A stretch of 36,622 nt of DNA from positions 1 to 36,622 of IMG/VR virus record IMGVR_UViG_3300046458_000143; one strand, given 5' to 3'. The position numbers were made by a program, and so were the translations under genes. Numbering within the stretch: position 1 is the first letter of the stretch; each line of letters starts with the position of its first letter. Below the pieces are notes generated by a model that worked only from the letters and a program-made list of their open reading frames with translations, was not told the origin of the DNA and ran no database searches. The stretch is from a virus. Positions 23,301-30,273 of the stretch are shown here, in pieces.

Positions 23301-23395
23301 TGTGCTTTAGCGCTAAAGCGGTGGGCCTTGGTTCGCTTGTGACCTTCTACATGAGCAAATGGCTGGCCGGGTGCTACAACACCCACCAGCCGCCC
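23301..23395. ncRNA. Candidate structured RNA (C4/isrK-like architecture)
   Basis: Two strong dyads in a non-coding interval: a 16-bp perfect palindrome at 23304-23319 (GCTTTAGC/GCTAAAGC) and a hairpin at 23361-23392 with GGCTGG...CCAGCC outside and GGGTG/CACCC inside around a CTACAA loop. Between them is GGTGGGCCTTGGTTCGC. The pattern resembles antisense RNAs of the C4/IsrK type in enterobacterial prophages, but this is from memory of layout only. No ORF spans it. A terminator for the adjacent gene is at 23403-23428. The strand is uncertain. Confidence 0.4.
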
Positions 23396-23402
23396 ATTTC
23401 AC

Positions 23403-23428
23403 AAAAAAAAGCCCCCATCACTGGAGGC
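23403..23428 (-). terminator. Intrinsic terminator
   Basis: GCCTCC-AGTGAT-GGGGGC followed by eight T on the minus strand. Its stem overlaps the stop codon of the 23418 gene. Confidence 0.8.
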
Positions 23429-23609
23429 GCTTGTAACATCCGAATTGGTATATCGAAAACTTCGCCATCACCAGCTGCGTGAGTATGAACTGGCAGCGCG
23501 CCAAACTCAGATGCGTATTCTCTGCAATTTCACCTGCAGTGGCTGGTGTGGTGCTTAGTTCGTTTAATACCGCCTTTGCTTCTGCTGTCATATAAGACTG
23601 ATTTTGCAT
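23418..23609 (-). CDS. Small winged-helix protein
   Basis: 63 residues from MQNQSYMTAEAKAVLNEL. The pattern EAKAVLNELSTTPATAGEIAENTHLSLARCQFILTQLV (broken here in function: helix, helix, recognition helix) is a short winged helix-turn-helix like MarR/IclR N-termini. I prefer the ATG at 23609 to the frame start at 23663, whose extra residues do not resemble the fold. It lies between the Q-type gene and the candidate RNA, and ends in a terminator. A regulatory role is likely; its target is unknown. Confidence 0.7.
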   Translation of the reverse strand: MQNQSYMTAEAKAVLNELSTTPATAGEIAENTHLSLARCQFILTQLVMAKFSIYQFGCYKRLQ

Positions 23610-23730
23610 GTCTTTTACCTGTTTTGATGGTGTGACATACAGATAACTCTGCTTGCCACCCACAGCAAGTCATTAATGCAGGTTTGAGACGGGAAAGGTC
23701 TTTATATGGCCTGAAGCGGTTTGATTAGAA

Positions 23731-23792
23731 AAAAACGACGATATGACAGGGGTATTGATGCAATGCACCTCGCGAATACCCCTGTCGTATCG
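23731..23792 (-). terminator. Long hairpin terminator downstream of the DUF1133 gene
   Basis: An 18-bp inverted repeat with one mismatch (left arm 23739-23756, right arm 23775-23792), on the minus strand followed by TCGTTTTTTTC. This is the position of lambda tR', where Q-modified polymerase must read through. Confidence 0.65.
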
Positions 23793-23797
23793 CCGTA

Positions 23798-23823
23798 AAG
23801 CAAAAGCCCCGACTGGCGGGGCT
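23798..23823 (-). terminator. Intrinsic terminator
   Basis: AGCCCCG-CCAGT-CGGGGCT followed by TTTGCTTT on the minus strand. It stands just before the longer hairpin, giving two stops in series after the DUF1133 gene. Confidence 0.7.
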
Positions 23824-23962
23824 CTCATTATGTTCAAATTGTCGCTTTAGTTCGCTGCCATCGCGGCGCAGCTCTGCCAAGCATGAATGAATTATCTAAA
23901 TTCCTGGCTCGTTTTCAATATCAAAATAGAAATAAAGCACTAAAAGCTAAAGGTCAGGTAAT

Positions 23963-24568
23963 TCAGCTCTGCTCAGCTAAGAGTTGCCTCGTAGATAAAA
24001 AAACCTTCGCCCTGAAAATTTCCAGGCACCAGCGAACACGTTTTCTGGCCTCCCAATCCGTTAGCCACGGCGCAATCGACTGTAACTCCCGCGTAATGTC
24101 AGAGATTTTTTTGCGCGTGGTGTAATACTGTAGACTGACGATATAAACTGGATCATTTACATCAAGCGCCTGAAGCACTGACTGCTCGACAAAATCAACG
24201 TCTTCAGCGTGCATGGCTTCATCAATTATGCTGGTGGCTGGCTGTGGCCACAGGATAGCGTGGGCACGATTAAGCGCCTGCGGCCCCCTGAATCCTTCGC
24301 CCCGAGCTTGTTCGAGTGCTGCTGTAAAGCGAGACAATGCCTTATCTGACCATCGCCCTCCTTTTAGGACATCCCAGCAGGCGTGCGCGCGGGGTAAACG
24401 TGGGGCTGTTCCACCGCTTACACCCTCTCCCCATGTTGTCAGCAATGACTTAATCCAGGCAGCCTGAATACTTGTCAGCAGCATGCTCTTACCCAACCAG
24501 CTTTTACGCGGTGCAGTCGCTGCTTTACCCAGCGCTTCAATATGATTACGGCGTTGACGTGGTGTCAT
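23963..24568 (-). CDS. DUF1133 protein, putative late antiterminator
   Basis: 201 residues resembling DUF1133 proteins of lambdoid prophages. The gene follows RusA and DUF968 and precedes the lysis/late genes, the place of lambda Q. Visible features: basic N-terminus (TPRQRRNHIEALG), central CWDVLKGGRWSDKALSRFTAAL, HAILWPQP, and a C-terminal EARKRVRWCLEIFRAK that looks like a helix-turn-helix. Two terminators stand immediately downstream, so an antitermination role is plausible; that function is an inference from position. Confidence 0.75.
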   Translation of the reverse strand: MTPRQRRNHIEALGKAATAPRKSWLGKSMLLTSIQAAWIKSLLTTWGEGVSGGTAPRLPRAHACWDVLKGGRWSDKALSRFTAALEQARGEGFRGPQALNRAHAILWPQPATSIIDEAMHAEDVDFVEQSVLQALDVNDPVYIVSLQYYTTRKKISDITRELQSIAPWLTDWEARKRVRWCLEIFRAKVFLSTRQLLAEQS

Positions 24569-24580
24569 CCTGTTCGCTCC

Positions 24581-25600
24581 TTACGCCAGAACGCCGAGCG
24601 CGTAGGCCCGGTCCAGCACTTTAATGATCATTTCCAGCTGTGAGCCATATTTGCGCTCGAATGCCAGGCGGTCGTTATGAAGTTCGGTATGATGTTTTCG
24701 GCAAAGTGGAATGGAGAAAATGTCGTGCGCTTTCGTTGCCATGCCACCCTGCCCCCATCCGATTAGGTGGTGCGGGTCGTCTGATTGCTGCTGGCAGCAT
24801 TCGCAGGGCTGTGTTTTAACCCAATTCAGATAATCGCGATTTTCCCAGCGCAGGCGCTTTGGGCGACGCATGAAAGACTGAGGCGGCGCCGGATCCACTT
24901 TCAAGCCCACCAGCGGTTCTGTTTGCGTATCAGGCAGGTCAGCGGCTGAAACTAATTCGCCAAGGATGCTGGTGGCCGGTACTGAAGGCGTAATATCACT
25001 TTCGCGACCGCTCCTGCTTTCTTCCGGCAATCTAAGTACTTCCCGAGCGCAACATTCCGGTAAAGCATTCGTTACTGTCTTACGAACAGCCCACCAGCTG
25101 AGTTCAGCGAGGGAAATCTCGCGACTTTTGTCGATACCGAGAGACATACGAATAGAATCCAGAACAAAGGCAATGACGTTTCTGCGTGCCAGTTCTGCCA
25201 GCGCCTCGGTATGCTGCTCTCGCAGCTGGTTGTCGCAATAGCCACAAAGCAGGATGGACCCAGGCTCGTGGTGCATGATGGTTAGTTCGTGATAGTGGTA
25301 ATCACTGTGTGCGTACTGGCAATATCCGCCGCCGTAATTCAGCAACCAGTAATCAAGCCCGCTTAGACCACCAGCTGCAGTCAGAACCTTTTCATTCAAA
25401 AAGAAGCTTCGCAACTGCTCGTTTTCAGCCAGTGGCTGCCGCGCATCCGAAACACGACCGGTTTGATACCCGGCCATACTTTCTGGCTGGCGCTCGATTA
25501 GGATTCTACCTGCGGTGAATAACTCCATCAGCTCTCTGCCAGGCTTCAACAGCACGACACCAAGCTCTCTCGCAATCACAGGTTGAAGAAGCGCACGCAT
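24581..25600 (-). CDS. DUF968 protein with HNH-like C-terminus
   Basis: 339 residues. N-terminal part (MRALLQPVIARELGVVLL) and central CGYCDNQLREQHTEAL are typical of DUF968 proteins from lambdoid phages. Residues ~265-315 hold CECCQQQSDDPHHLIGWG and IPLCRKHHTELH: two cysteine pairs and the HH...H arrangement of HNH (McrA/YbcO-like) nucleases. Acts perhaps in recombination or DNA processing together with RusA. Its ATG overlaps the RusA stop by one base. Confidence 0.86.
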   Translation of the reverse strand: MRALLQPVIARELGVVLLKPGRELMELFTAGRILIERQPESMAGYQTGRVSDARQPLAENEQLRSFFLNEKVLTAAGGLSGLDYWLLNYGGGYCQYAHSDYHYHELTIMHHEPGSILLCGYCDNQLREQHTEALAELARRNVIAFVLDSIRMSLGIDKSREISLAELSWWAVRKTVTNALPECCAREVLRLPEESRSGRESDITPSVPATSILGELVSAADLPDTQTEPLVGLKVDPAPPQSFMRRPKRLRWENRDYLNWVKTQPCECCQQQSDDPHHLIGWGQGGMATKAHDIFSIPLCRKHHTELHNDRLAFERKYGSQLEMIIKVLDRAYALGVLA

Positions 25601-25968
25601 TACTCGCTCTCCCTGATAATGATTTGCCCGTTCTCGCCCCAGAGCTTCGTTATCCTTGAATCCCAGATATGCGTGTCGTCTTCGAAGAGCGCATCCATCA
25701 AAGACTTCAGCAGATTATCGAGATCGGGTTTGCCCTGATGGGGCTGCCCGTTCATCTCAGCGCGCTTCTTTTTGCTCCAGCTCTTCGGCATCGGAAGAAC
25801 GAAGGTAACGTGTGAATTTGATTCAGGCATGCAGATGCCCATGAGCCGGACGTGATCGCAGAAGGCCCGGTAACGCATAACTTCAGGGCGCTTCTTCCAT
25901 TTGTCTGCACGCGTCATCCGTGGCTTCCCCATTGGGAGGATGTTGTAGACTGTCACGATCACCCCCAT
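25600..25968 (-). CDS. rusA: RusA Holliday junction resolvase
   Basis: 122 residues, RusA family. KPDLDNLLKSLMDALFEDD at 80-98 carries the catalytic aspartates (Asp82, Asp84, and Asp97/98), and LPMGKPRMTR and LPMPKSWSKKKRAEMNG are conserved. Resolves four-way DNA junctions during phage recombination and before packaging. Length equals E. coli RusA (120). Overlaps the gene upstream by 10 bases and DUF968 by 1. Confidence 0.95.
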   Translation of the reverse strand: MGVIVTVYNILPMGKPRMTRADKWKKRPEVMRYRAFCDHVRLMGICMPESNSHVTFVLPMPKSWSKKKRAEMNGQPHQGKPDLDNLLKSLMDALFEDDTHIWDSRITKLWGENGQIIIRESE

Positions 25969-26159
25969 GCCCGGGAACGCATGCTTTGCGCTGTCTTAGG
26001 TGAGGATTTTTGCTGCGGGAGTAATGCGCTGACTATCCAAAGACGAGGATCAATATCGAGGCTCTTCTCTACTGGTACGCCTTTAGACTGATAGCGCGCT
26101 ACCAGCTCATTGGCTTCTTCGGTTGTCAGTCCGGTGTGAGTGAACCAGCTTTTCTTCAT
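25959..26159 (-). CDS. Small phage protein of unknown function
   Basis: 66 residues: MKKSWFTHTGLTTEEANELV, then DIDPRLWIVSALLPQQ and a basic tail (RSRAWG). No membrane segment or motif. It overlaps RusA by 10 bases and is itself overlapped by the small ORF at 26156 (ATGA), so it belongs to the same translational chain. I do not recognise the family, though the type is common upstream of rusA in enterobacterial phages. Confidence 0.75.
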   Translation of the reverse strand: MKKSWFTHTGLTTEEANELVARYQSKGVPVEKSLDIDPRLWIVSALLPQQKSSPKTAQSMRSRAWG

Positions 26160-26248
26160 GCCACCCCCTGCAGGAATGACATCAAAAGAAAATCGCTGGC
26201 CCTTTGAAGGGTCAGTAGGAATTTATTCTGGTTTGGTGTTTGCGCCAT
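26156..26248 (-). CDS. Very small protein, 30 residues
   Basis: Sequence opens MAQTPNQNKFLLTL and has a hydrophobic second half (ASDFLLMSFLQGVA). GGAG lies 7 bases before the ATG, and the stop overlaps the next start (ATGA). The combination of a good ribosome-binding site and coupling makes it likely to be translated. It may be a small amphipathic peptide or a leader that drives the 66-residue gene. An inverted repeat (CTGACCCTT/AAGGGCCAG) lies inside it. Confidence 0.55.
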   Translation of the reverse strand: MAQTPNQNKFLLTLQRASDFLLMSFLQGVA

Positions 26249-26289
26249 GGTATTTCTCCAGTGGCGCAGCAGGTATAGGGTGTTCAGGC

Positions 26290-26538
26290 CTATGACGGGA
26301 GTGTAACAGAATTCTGCGAAACGCGATAACCAGCCCGCTCGAGCATCTGCGTAAAGAGTGTCGGTGTACCTACAATCTCATCCTCCTGTAGCGGCATGAA
26401 CGATACTTCATCGCCCCGCCTGTACATCAAAGCACGCTCACATTCAGGAAATGAGCGCAGTCGTGCAACGATAACCCCATCGTGACATCTGATGACCGCA
26501 TAACCCTTTTTTGGTAATTCTTCTTTTTTCACCACCAC
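26290..26538 (-). CDS. Hypothetical phage protein
   Basis: 82 residues. Starts MVVKKEELPKKGYAVIRCHD, with IVARLRSFPECERALMYRRGD and TPTLFTQMLERAGYRVS. Alternating strand/helix, no membrane segment. It lies between DinI and the small-gene chain; 41 bases separate its stop from the next start. I do not recognise it. It may be a small regulatory or anti-host protein by position only. Confidence 0.7.
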   Translation of the reverse strand: MVVKKEELPKKGYAVIRCHDGVIVARLRSFPECERALMYRRGDEVSFMPLQEDEIVGTPTLFTQMLERAGYRVSQNSVTLPS

Positions 26539-26581
26539 CGATTCCCCCTTCGTGAATCAGGAAAAGTTAATGCATTTCCGA

Positions 26582-26815
26582 TCAGTAGAACCAATCGTCT
26601 GCGCTTTCCCATGTCTCTTGAAGGATCTGCTCAACAGTCTTTTTATCGTCTTTATCGGCACCGAAAACCGTGAGGCTATCTGCGCTTGCGCGCTTGATAT
26701 GTAAATTACACTCATCAAAGCGGTCACCGAGTCTCTTCAACAGTTCTTTCTCTAAAGCTGGCAATGCTCCATCAGGAAGTTTTTTAGTGCGATCAATAGT
26801 TAACTCAACCTTCAT
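26582..26815 (-). CDS. DinI-family protein
   Basis: 77 residues from MKVELTIDRTKKLPDGAL, matching DinI/MsgA: beta-alpha-beta start, ALEKELLKRLGDRF helix, CNLHIKRASADSLTVFG and an acidic C-terminal helix (EQILQETWESADDWFY). DinI modulates RecA filaments and, through them, LexA and UmuD cleavage. ATG 26815 is preceded by GGAGG; the longer frame upstream (to 26956) crosses the promoter. A perfect LexA-type box sits 20 bases upstream, so the gene should respond to DNA damage. Confidence 0.9.
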   Translation of the reverse strand: MKVELTIDRTKKLPDGALPALEKELLKRLGDRFDECNLHIKRASADSLTVFGADKDDKKTVEQILQETWESADDWFY

Positions 26816-26834
26816 GAATCCCTCCTCACTATTC

Positions 26835-26852
26835 ACTGTATGTTTATACAGT
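26835..26852 (-). promoter_or_regulatory. LexA binding site (SOS box)
   Basis: ACTGTATGTTTATACAGT: both halves of the CTGT-N8-ACAG consensus are exact, and the dyad extends one base on each side. It precedes the dinI-like gene directly. Confidence 0.88.
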
Positions 26853-27001
26853 GCCATTATTAACCCCAATGCTCTACATTGCAATAATTTAAGAGCACGA
26901 ATTGTTAAACCGAAATAGCTAAAATGGCTGGTACAGATATATGGCCGAAAACACATGAAATTTGGTGGCGTTTAGGTTGATGAGCTAGGTGCTTTTGAAG
27001 T

Positions 27002-27028
27002 AAAAAAAAACCTCCTGTGACGGAGGTT
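27002..27028. terminator. Bidirectional intrinsic terminator
   Basis: AACCTCCG/CGGAGGTT-type stem with nine A on one side and five T on the other. It follows the 27037 membrane gene on the minus strand. Confidence 0.8.
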
Positions 27029-27036
27029 TTTCAGTC

Positions 27037-27237
27037 TTAACTTCGCTTTGGACCATCTAATTGCTTGATGACAACTGCCATTAACCGGATTAGTTGTCCC
27101 ATTACGTAAGTTAGCGCGCCTATAGCCTTGCCATTGAGCTCAACTTCACCATGTGCCAGAAGAATGAAAAGCACGAGGAAAGTTAACAATGCTGAACTAA
27201 AAGCGATTAAAACTATAATTCTGTATAGATTATGCAT
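27037..27237 (-). CDS. Small membrane protein
   Basis: 66 residues: MHNLYRIIVLIAFSSALLTF...LVLFILLAHG is a membrane helix (about 7-30), and IGALTYVMGQLIRLMAVVI (38-57) a second, weaker one; the tail is basic (KQLDGPKRS). No family recognised. It has its own terminator and sits downstream of the methyltransferase. Its start codon is within a hairpin stem (27234-27257), which suggests translational control. Could act on the membrane or in immunity; unknown. Confidence 0.65.
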   Translation of the reverse strand: MHNLYRIIVLIAFSSALLTFLVLFILLAHGEVELNGKAIGALTYVMGQLIRLMAVVIKQLDGPKRS

Positions 27238-27257
27238 CTAATTTCCCAATTAGATGC
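27234..27257 (-). promoter_or_regulatory. Hairpin covering the start codon of the 27237 gene
   Basis: Perfect 10-bp inverted repeat GCATCTAATT / AATTAGATGC with a 4-base loop. On the minus strand the ATG is in the 3' arm, and the loop GGGA can serve as the ribosome-binding site 6 bases before it. The structure could mask or expose translation. Confidence 0.55.
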
Positions 27258-27349
27258 AGAGGTCTTACCGCCGGGCGTTCAACTCCGACGGCAATCCAAG
27301 TGTGACTGGAGTTATGTTTTAGTCAATAACTTTTTGCTGATTAATATGG

Positions 27350-28927
27350 TCATGCCGCAACAATCTGTGATACACACAATTCTGGTAGATTTGCCCGTAC
27401 CAGAGCCTCAGCGAATGAGGGTGGTACCGCATTGCCACATCGTGCCACCTGCTTATCCTTCGCATATTTCACGCCGCGATAGTCTCGATCGATGATGTAC
27501 CAGTCCGGGAACCCCTGCGCCCTGTATAGCTCGTGAGGCTGGAGCATGCGCATACCAATATCAACGATGCGATAAAGCACGCCATCCACCGTCACCAACC
27601 CATCGGACTCCTCGCCGCAATACTTCCTCAGGAACTCGAGTACAAGTTGGGCACGCTCTTCGTCATAACCATCGACAGCAAGCGTGGTATTCACCTCGCC
27701 AACGTGTGTACCGCCAGCGGTAATGGTTGGCATCGGGGCATCCGTGCGCTGTCCGTCCCGGCATGTGCCGCGAAACTTCACCAGGTGAGAAGTAACCGCG
27801 GCATGGTGATTTCCCGTGGTGATGGTATGCGTAGGCTGCCCCACTTCCCCGCCCGGATGGCCAGTGTTATTGACCATCAGGTGCGCAGCGACAACTGCAT
27901 GGTGATCAACAGTTGTCACCGAATGCATCGGCTCGTCCATACCCACCCCGGCCCCCTGGTAATTCCCGCCATAGTGCTTCACCAGATTCGCGGCCACCAG
28001 CCCGAACTTGCCACCACCGGCGACGACTGTGCCCAGTGGCTTATGCAGACCTGGTACGCGAGGCTCCTGCCCAGGGCGTTCGCCATAGCCCATCTGAATG
28101 ATCGTAGGCATCACCAACTGCGATTTACCGCCCCCACCAGCCGTAATAGTCGCGCTTGGCTCGCCAGCACCATGTCCGACACTGGCGCCGAACTGGCGGG
28201 CAATGTATGGCGCCAACGCCGCCTCAACCATACCCAGTGCATGCCCGTTACCGCCCGGACGCTTAGATGTACCTGCGGTAATCGTCGGTACCGGTTCAGT
28301 GACTTCCTGCCCGGTGGCACCCGTGCGGAACTTAGTCAGGTGCGGTATTGCGATTGCGTAGCCGTGTTTTTTTGTGATGGTCTGCAAAGGTTCGCCCAGA
28401 CTCTGCCCCCTGAAACAGTCATAGCCAGAACGGGTGCTCGTGTGGTTGCACTTAACGATAAATGGCGTCGGATTGTCCAAAACAAAGCGCTGGATACCGC
28501 GAGCGATTCGTTTAAGTGTGTTCTCTGCCAGTGACTTCTTGCGCCCGAAAATGGAAGGTGCTCCGATGGACCAGTCGATACACTCTGCCGCGGTGCGCCA
28601 TGGATTCATTTTGCCTGCCTGTACCGCCGGAGATTTCGGATCCGCGTGGGTGATATCAGGCCAGGCAATCGGCTGCCCGTCCCGGCGCATCACCATGAAA
28701 AAGCGTTTCCTGATAGTGGGCGCGCCATAATCGCACGCGCGCAGTTCGCGATGGTCCACGTCATAACCGAGCCCGGCCACCAGCTGCTGCACCTGCTCGC
28801 TACCCGGTGACAACTGTAAGAACTCGCAGCACTCCATCAGCGCAGGATGATCCGCGGGAACACCAGTGCTAAGCATGTCAACGAATGCATGGAATGTCTC
28901 CCCTGCGCGATCCGGGTCTGGACGCAT
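27350..28927 (-). CDS. C5 cytosine DNA methyltransferase, C-terminal part (split gene)
   Basis: 525 residues in the same frame as the upstream gene, separated only by a TAA codon. Motif VIII-like YGAPTIRKRFFMV at 67-79 and motif X GNAVPP at 498-503 are present; motifs I, IV and VI are in the upstream fragment. Residues ~179-405 contain seven copies of an xP-x-x-T-I/V-T/V-x-G motif at 32-45-residue spacing, an unusual repeated target-recognition region. ATG directly follows the stop, with a poor ribosome-binding site. Without the N-terminal half it cannot bind AdoMet; it could function only by read-through or by complementation. Confidence 0.82.
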   Translation of the reverse strand: MRPDPDRAGETFHAFVDMLSTGVPADHPALMECCEFLQLSPGSEQVQQLVAGLGYDVDHRELRACDYGAPTIRKRFFMVMRRDGQPIAWPDITHADPKSPAVQAGKMNPWRTAAECIDWSIGAPSIFGRKKSLAENTLKRIARGIQRFVLDNPTPFIVKCNHTSTRSGYDCFRGQSLGEPLQTITKKHGYAIAIPHLTKFRTGATGQEVTEPVPTITAGTSKRPGGNGHALGMVEAALAPYIARQFGASVGHGAGEPSATITAGGGGKSQLVMPTIIQMGYGERPGQEPRVPGLHKPLGTVVAGGGKFGLVAANLVKHYGGNYQGAGVGMDEPMHSVTTVDHHAVVAAHLMVNNTGHPGGEVGQPTHTITTGNHHAAVTSHLVKFRGTCRDGQRTDAPMPTITAGGTHVGEVNTTLAVDGYDEERAQLVLEFLRKYCGEESDGLVTVDGVLYRIVDIGMRMLQPHELYRAQGFPDWYIIDRDYRGVKYAKDKQVARCGNAVPPSFAEALVRANLPELCVSQIVAA

Positions 28928-29320
28928 TTACCCGACTAGCAGCGGCCCCCACGTTTTAAACTCCTCCACGTTCTCGAGCATCATCACGCGTGGGCGTACA
29001 TCCAGCGCCCAGCGAATGACGATCCACGCCAGACCGCGAATAGCTTTCTCGACTGGCTTAGCGCCTTTGGCTTTCGAAAAGTGTCGGCAGTCTGGAGAGA
29101 ACCAGGCGAGCCCTACAGGGCGGCCAGCGGTCGCAACTTTCGGCCTGACGTCGTAAACCGATTCACAATAATGCAGCGTGTCCGGGTGGTTGGTGGTGTG
29201 CATTGCAACGGCGTTCGGGTCATGATTGATGGCAATGTCCACACTGCGCCCGATAGCCATTTCAATACCAGTGCTCGCCCCGCCACCGCCGGCAAAGTTA
29301 TCGACAATAATCTCTCTCAT
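28928..29320 (-). CDS. C5 cytosine DNA methyltransferase, N-terminal part (split gene)
   Basis: 130 residues. Motif I FAGGGGASTGIEMAIG (AdoMet binding), motif II-like AINHDPNAVAMH, motif IV FSPDCRHFSKAKG with the catalytic Cys (usual form PPC; here PDC), and motif VI LENVEEF. It ends at TAA directly after LLVG. The next ORF continues in the same frame with motifs VIII and X, so a one-base nonsense change in a single ~656-residue enzyme is the simplest explanation. Its ATG overlaps the end of the 29317 gene (ATGA). Confidence 0.82.
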   Translation of the reverse strand: MREIIVDNFAGGGGASTGIEMAIGRSVDIAINHDPNAVAMHTTNHPDTLHYCESVYDVRPKVATAGRPVGLAWFSPDCRHFSKAKGAKPVEKAIRGLAWIVIRWALDVRPRVMMLENVEEFKTWGPLLVG

Positions 29321-29577
29321 GCATAATCCTCCATGGCGGCGGCCAGCGAACGGGCAGCAACGATAATTGACGGTACTGGCATTCTCTCAAGCCACATACG
29401 GTTGATGTGATGCTGCAGACGGCGCTGGTGGTGCGCCGGGAGATCCCCGACGTTTTCAATCTGGCTGAAGACCATACCCACTTCTGCAGGCCAGACTGTT
29501 TCAGGTACGTTCACCAATAGAAGACTCTCCAGTTCAATGATCTGTTTTGTTGCATAGCTCAGTTGCGGTTCGATCAT
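29317..29577 (-). CDS. Hypothetical phage protein
   Basis: 86 residues, mostly helical (ATKQIIELESLLLVNVPE, HHQRRLQHHINRMWLERM, IIVAARSLAAAMEDYA). No membrane or catalytic motif. ATGA overlaps on both sides couple it to the winged-helix gene upstream and the methyltransferase downstream. I do not recognise the family. Confidence 0.75.
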   Translation of the reverse strand: MIEPQLSYATKQIIELESLLLVNVPETVWPAEVGMVFSQIENVGDLPAHHQRRLQHHINRMWLERMPVPSIIVAARSLAAAMEDYA

Positions 29578-29834
29578 GATGCCACCTTGCTGTGTGAAAA
29601 GCGTTTCAGGTCAAAGTCGATAACAGCACGCTGATCACGGAAAATGCCGCACCGGCCATAACGGATAAGTTCTCCACGCTGAACGGCTGTACGGATGTAT
29701 TTCTCCGCAGTCGTGCGATGCAGATCGAACATCGCAACGACGTCATTTGTCGTGATGCGTCCATGCTCCTTCACCAACTCGATGATCCTCGTGATGATTT
29801 GAGCCCGCTCACTTTGTGTTTTAGGTCTCGGCAT
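29574..29834 (-). CDS. Winged-helix DNA-binding protein
   Basis: 86 residues. RAQIITRIIELVKEHGRITT and NDVVAMFDLHRTTAEKYIRT form a clear helix-turn-helix, followed by a wing (GELIRYGRCGIFRDQ). It probably binds DNA in early regulation. It follows the PerC-like gene by 3 bases and overlaps the next gene by 4. Confidence 0.8.
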   Translation of the reverse strand: MPRPKTQSERAQIITRIIELVKEHGRITTNDVVAMFDLHRTTAEKYIRTAVQRGELIRYGRCGIFRDQRAVIDFDLKRFSHSKVAS

Positions 29835-29837
29835 CGG

Positions 29838-30257
29838 TTATGCCCTCCCCGCCTGGCGCAGGCAGTCTTTGCGACGCTTAGCAATACGGGCAACCTCAAC
29901 AGAACTCCCTGCGATCCCAAACATATCCGCATATACAGCTGCAGCACGTCGCCACAGGCCCTTCTCCTCAAGCTCCTTCGCTTTTTTCTCGGCAGCTTGC
30001 ATCCTGACTGGATCGCTTTTTTCAACCATGCACGGAAGTACCACCTCAGGAATTTCCGCATCAGAGGCAGCCGAATAAGTAAACTGAACGCTGTTACGTG
30101 TCCGGTTTAATATCCCTTCGTCACTTAACTCTCTCAGTAACTTCCCAGCTGTAGCGCCATGCATATCAAGCGCCTCGGAAACGTCGCCAACTGCACAGTT
30201 CGGTTGGTAGCGTACAAAAACTGCCACCTGCTCTTTTTGGGTTAAGGATTTGGTCAT
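29838..30257 (-). CDS. PerC-family transcriptional regulator
   Basis: 139 residues. N-terminal winged helix (QPNCAVGDVSEALDMHGATA GKLLRELSDEGILNR, broken here), and the PerC signature at the C-terminus: KKAKELEEKGLWRRAAAVY followed by SSVEVARIAKRRKDCLRQ. PerC-like proteins in prophages can change host gene expression (in EPEC, PerC activates LEE). The ATG lies inside linker-repeat copy 1 and follows the P stop by 14 bases. Confidence 0.87.
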   Translation of the reverse strand: MTKSLTQKEQVAVFVRYQPNCAVGDVSEALDMHGATAGKLLRELSDEGILNRTRNSVQFTYSAASDAEIPEVVLPCMVEKSDPVRMQAAEKKAKELEEKGLWRRAAAVYADMFGIAGSSVEVARIAKRRKDCLRQAGRA

Positions 30258-30273
30258 TGGTCAATACTCGATT
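30251..30273 (-). repeat. Linker repeat copy 1 (stop / start element)
   Basis: 23-bp element: TAA-TCGAG-(T)ATTGACCA-ATGACC context. The TAA stop of the P gene overlaps its 5' end and the ATG of the PerC gene is in its 3' end. One base differs from copies 2 and 4. Confidence 0.85.

Noticed and set aside
27533-28534. 333-aa open frame on the + strand
   Set aside because: Antisense to the repeated region of the C5 methyltransferase; the repeats explain its openness.
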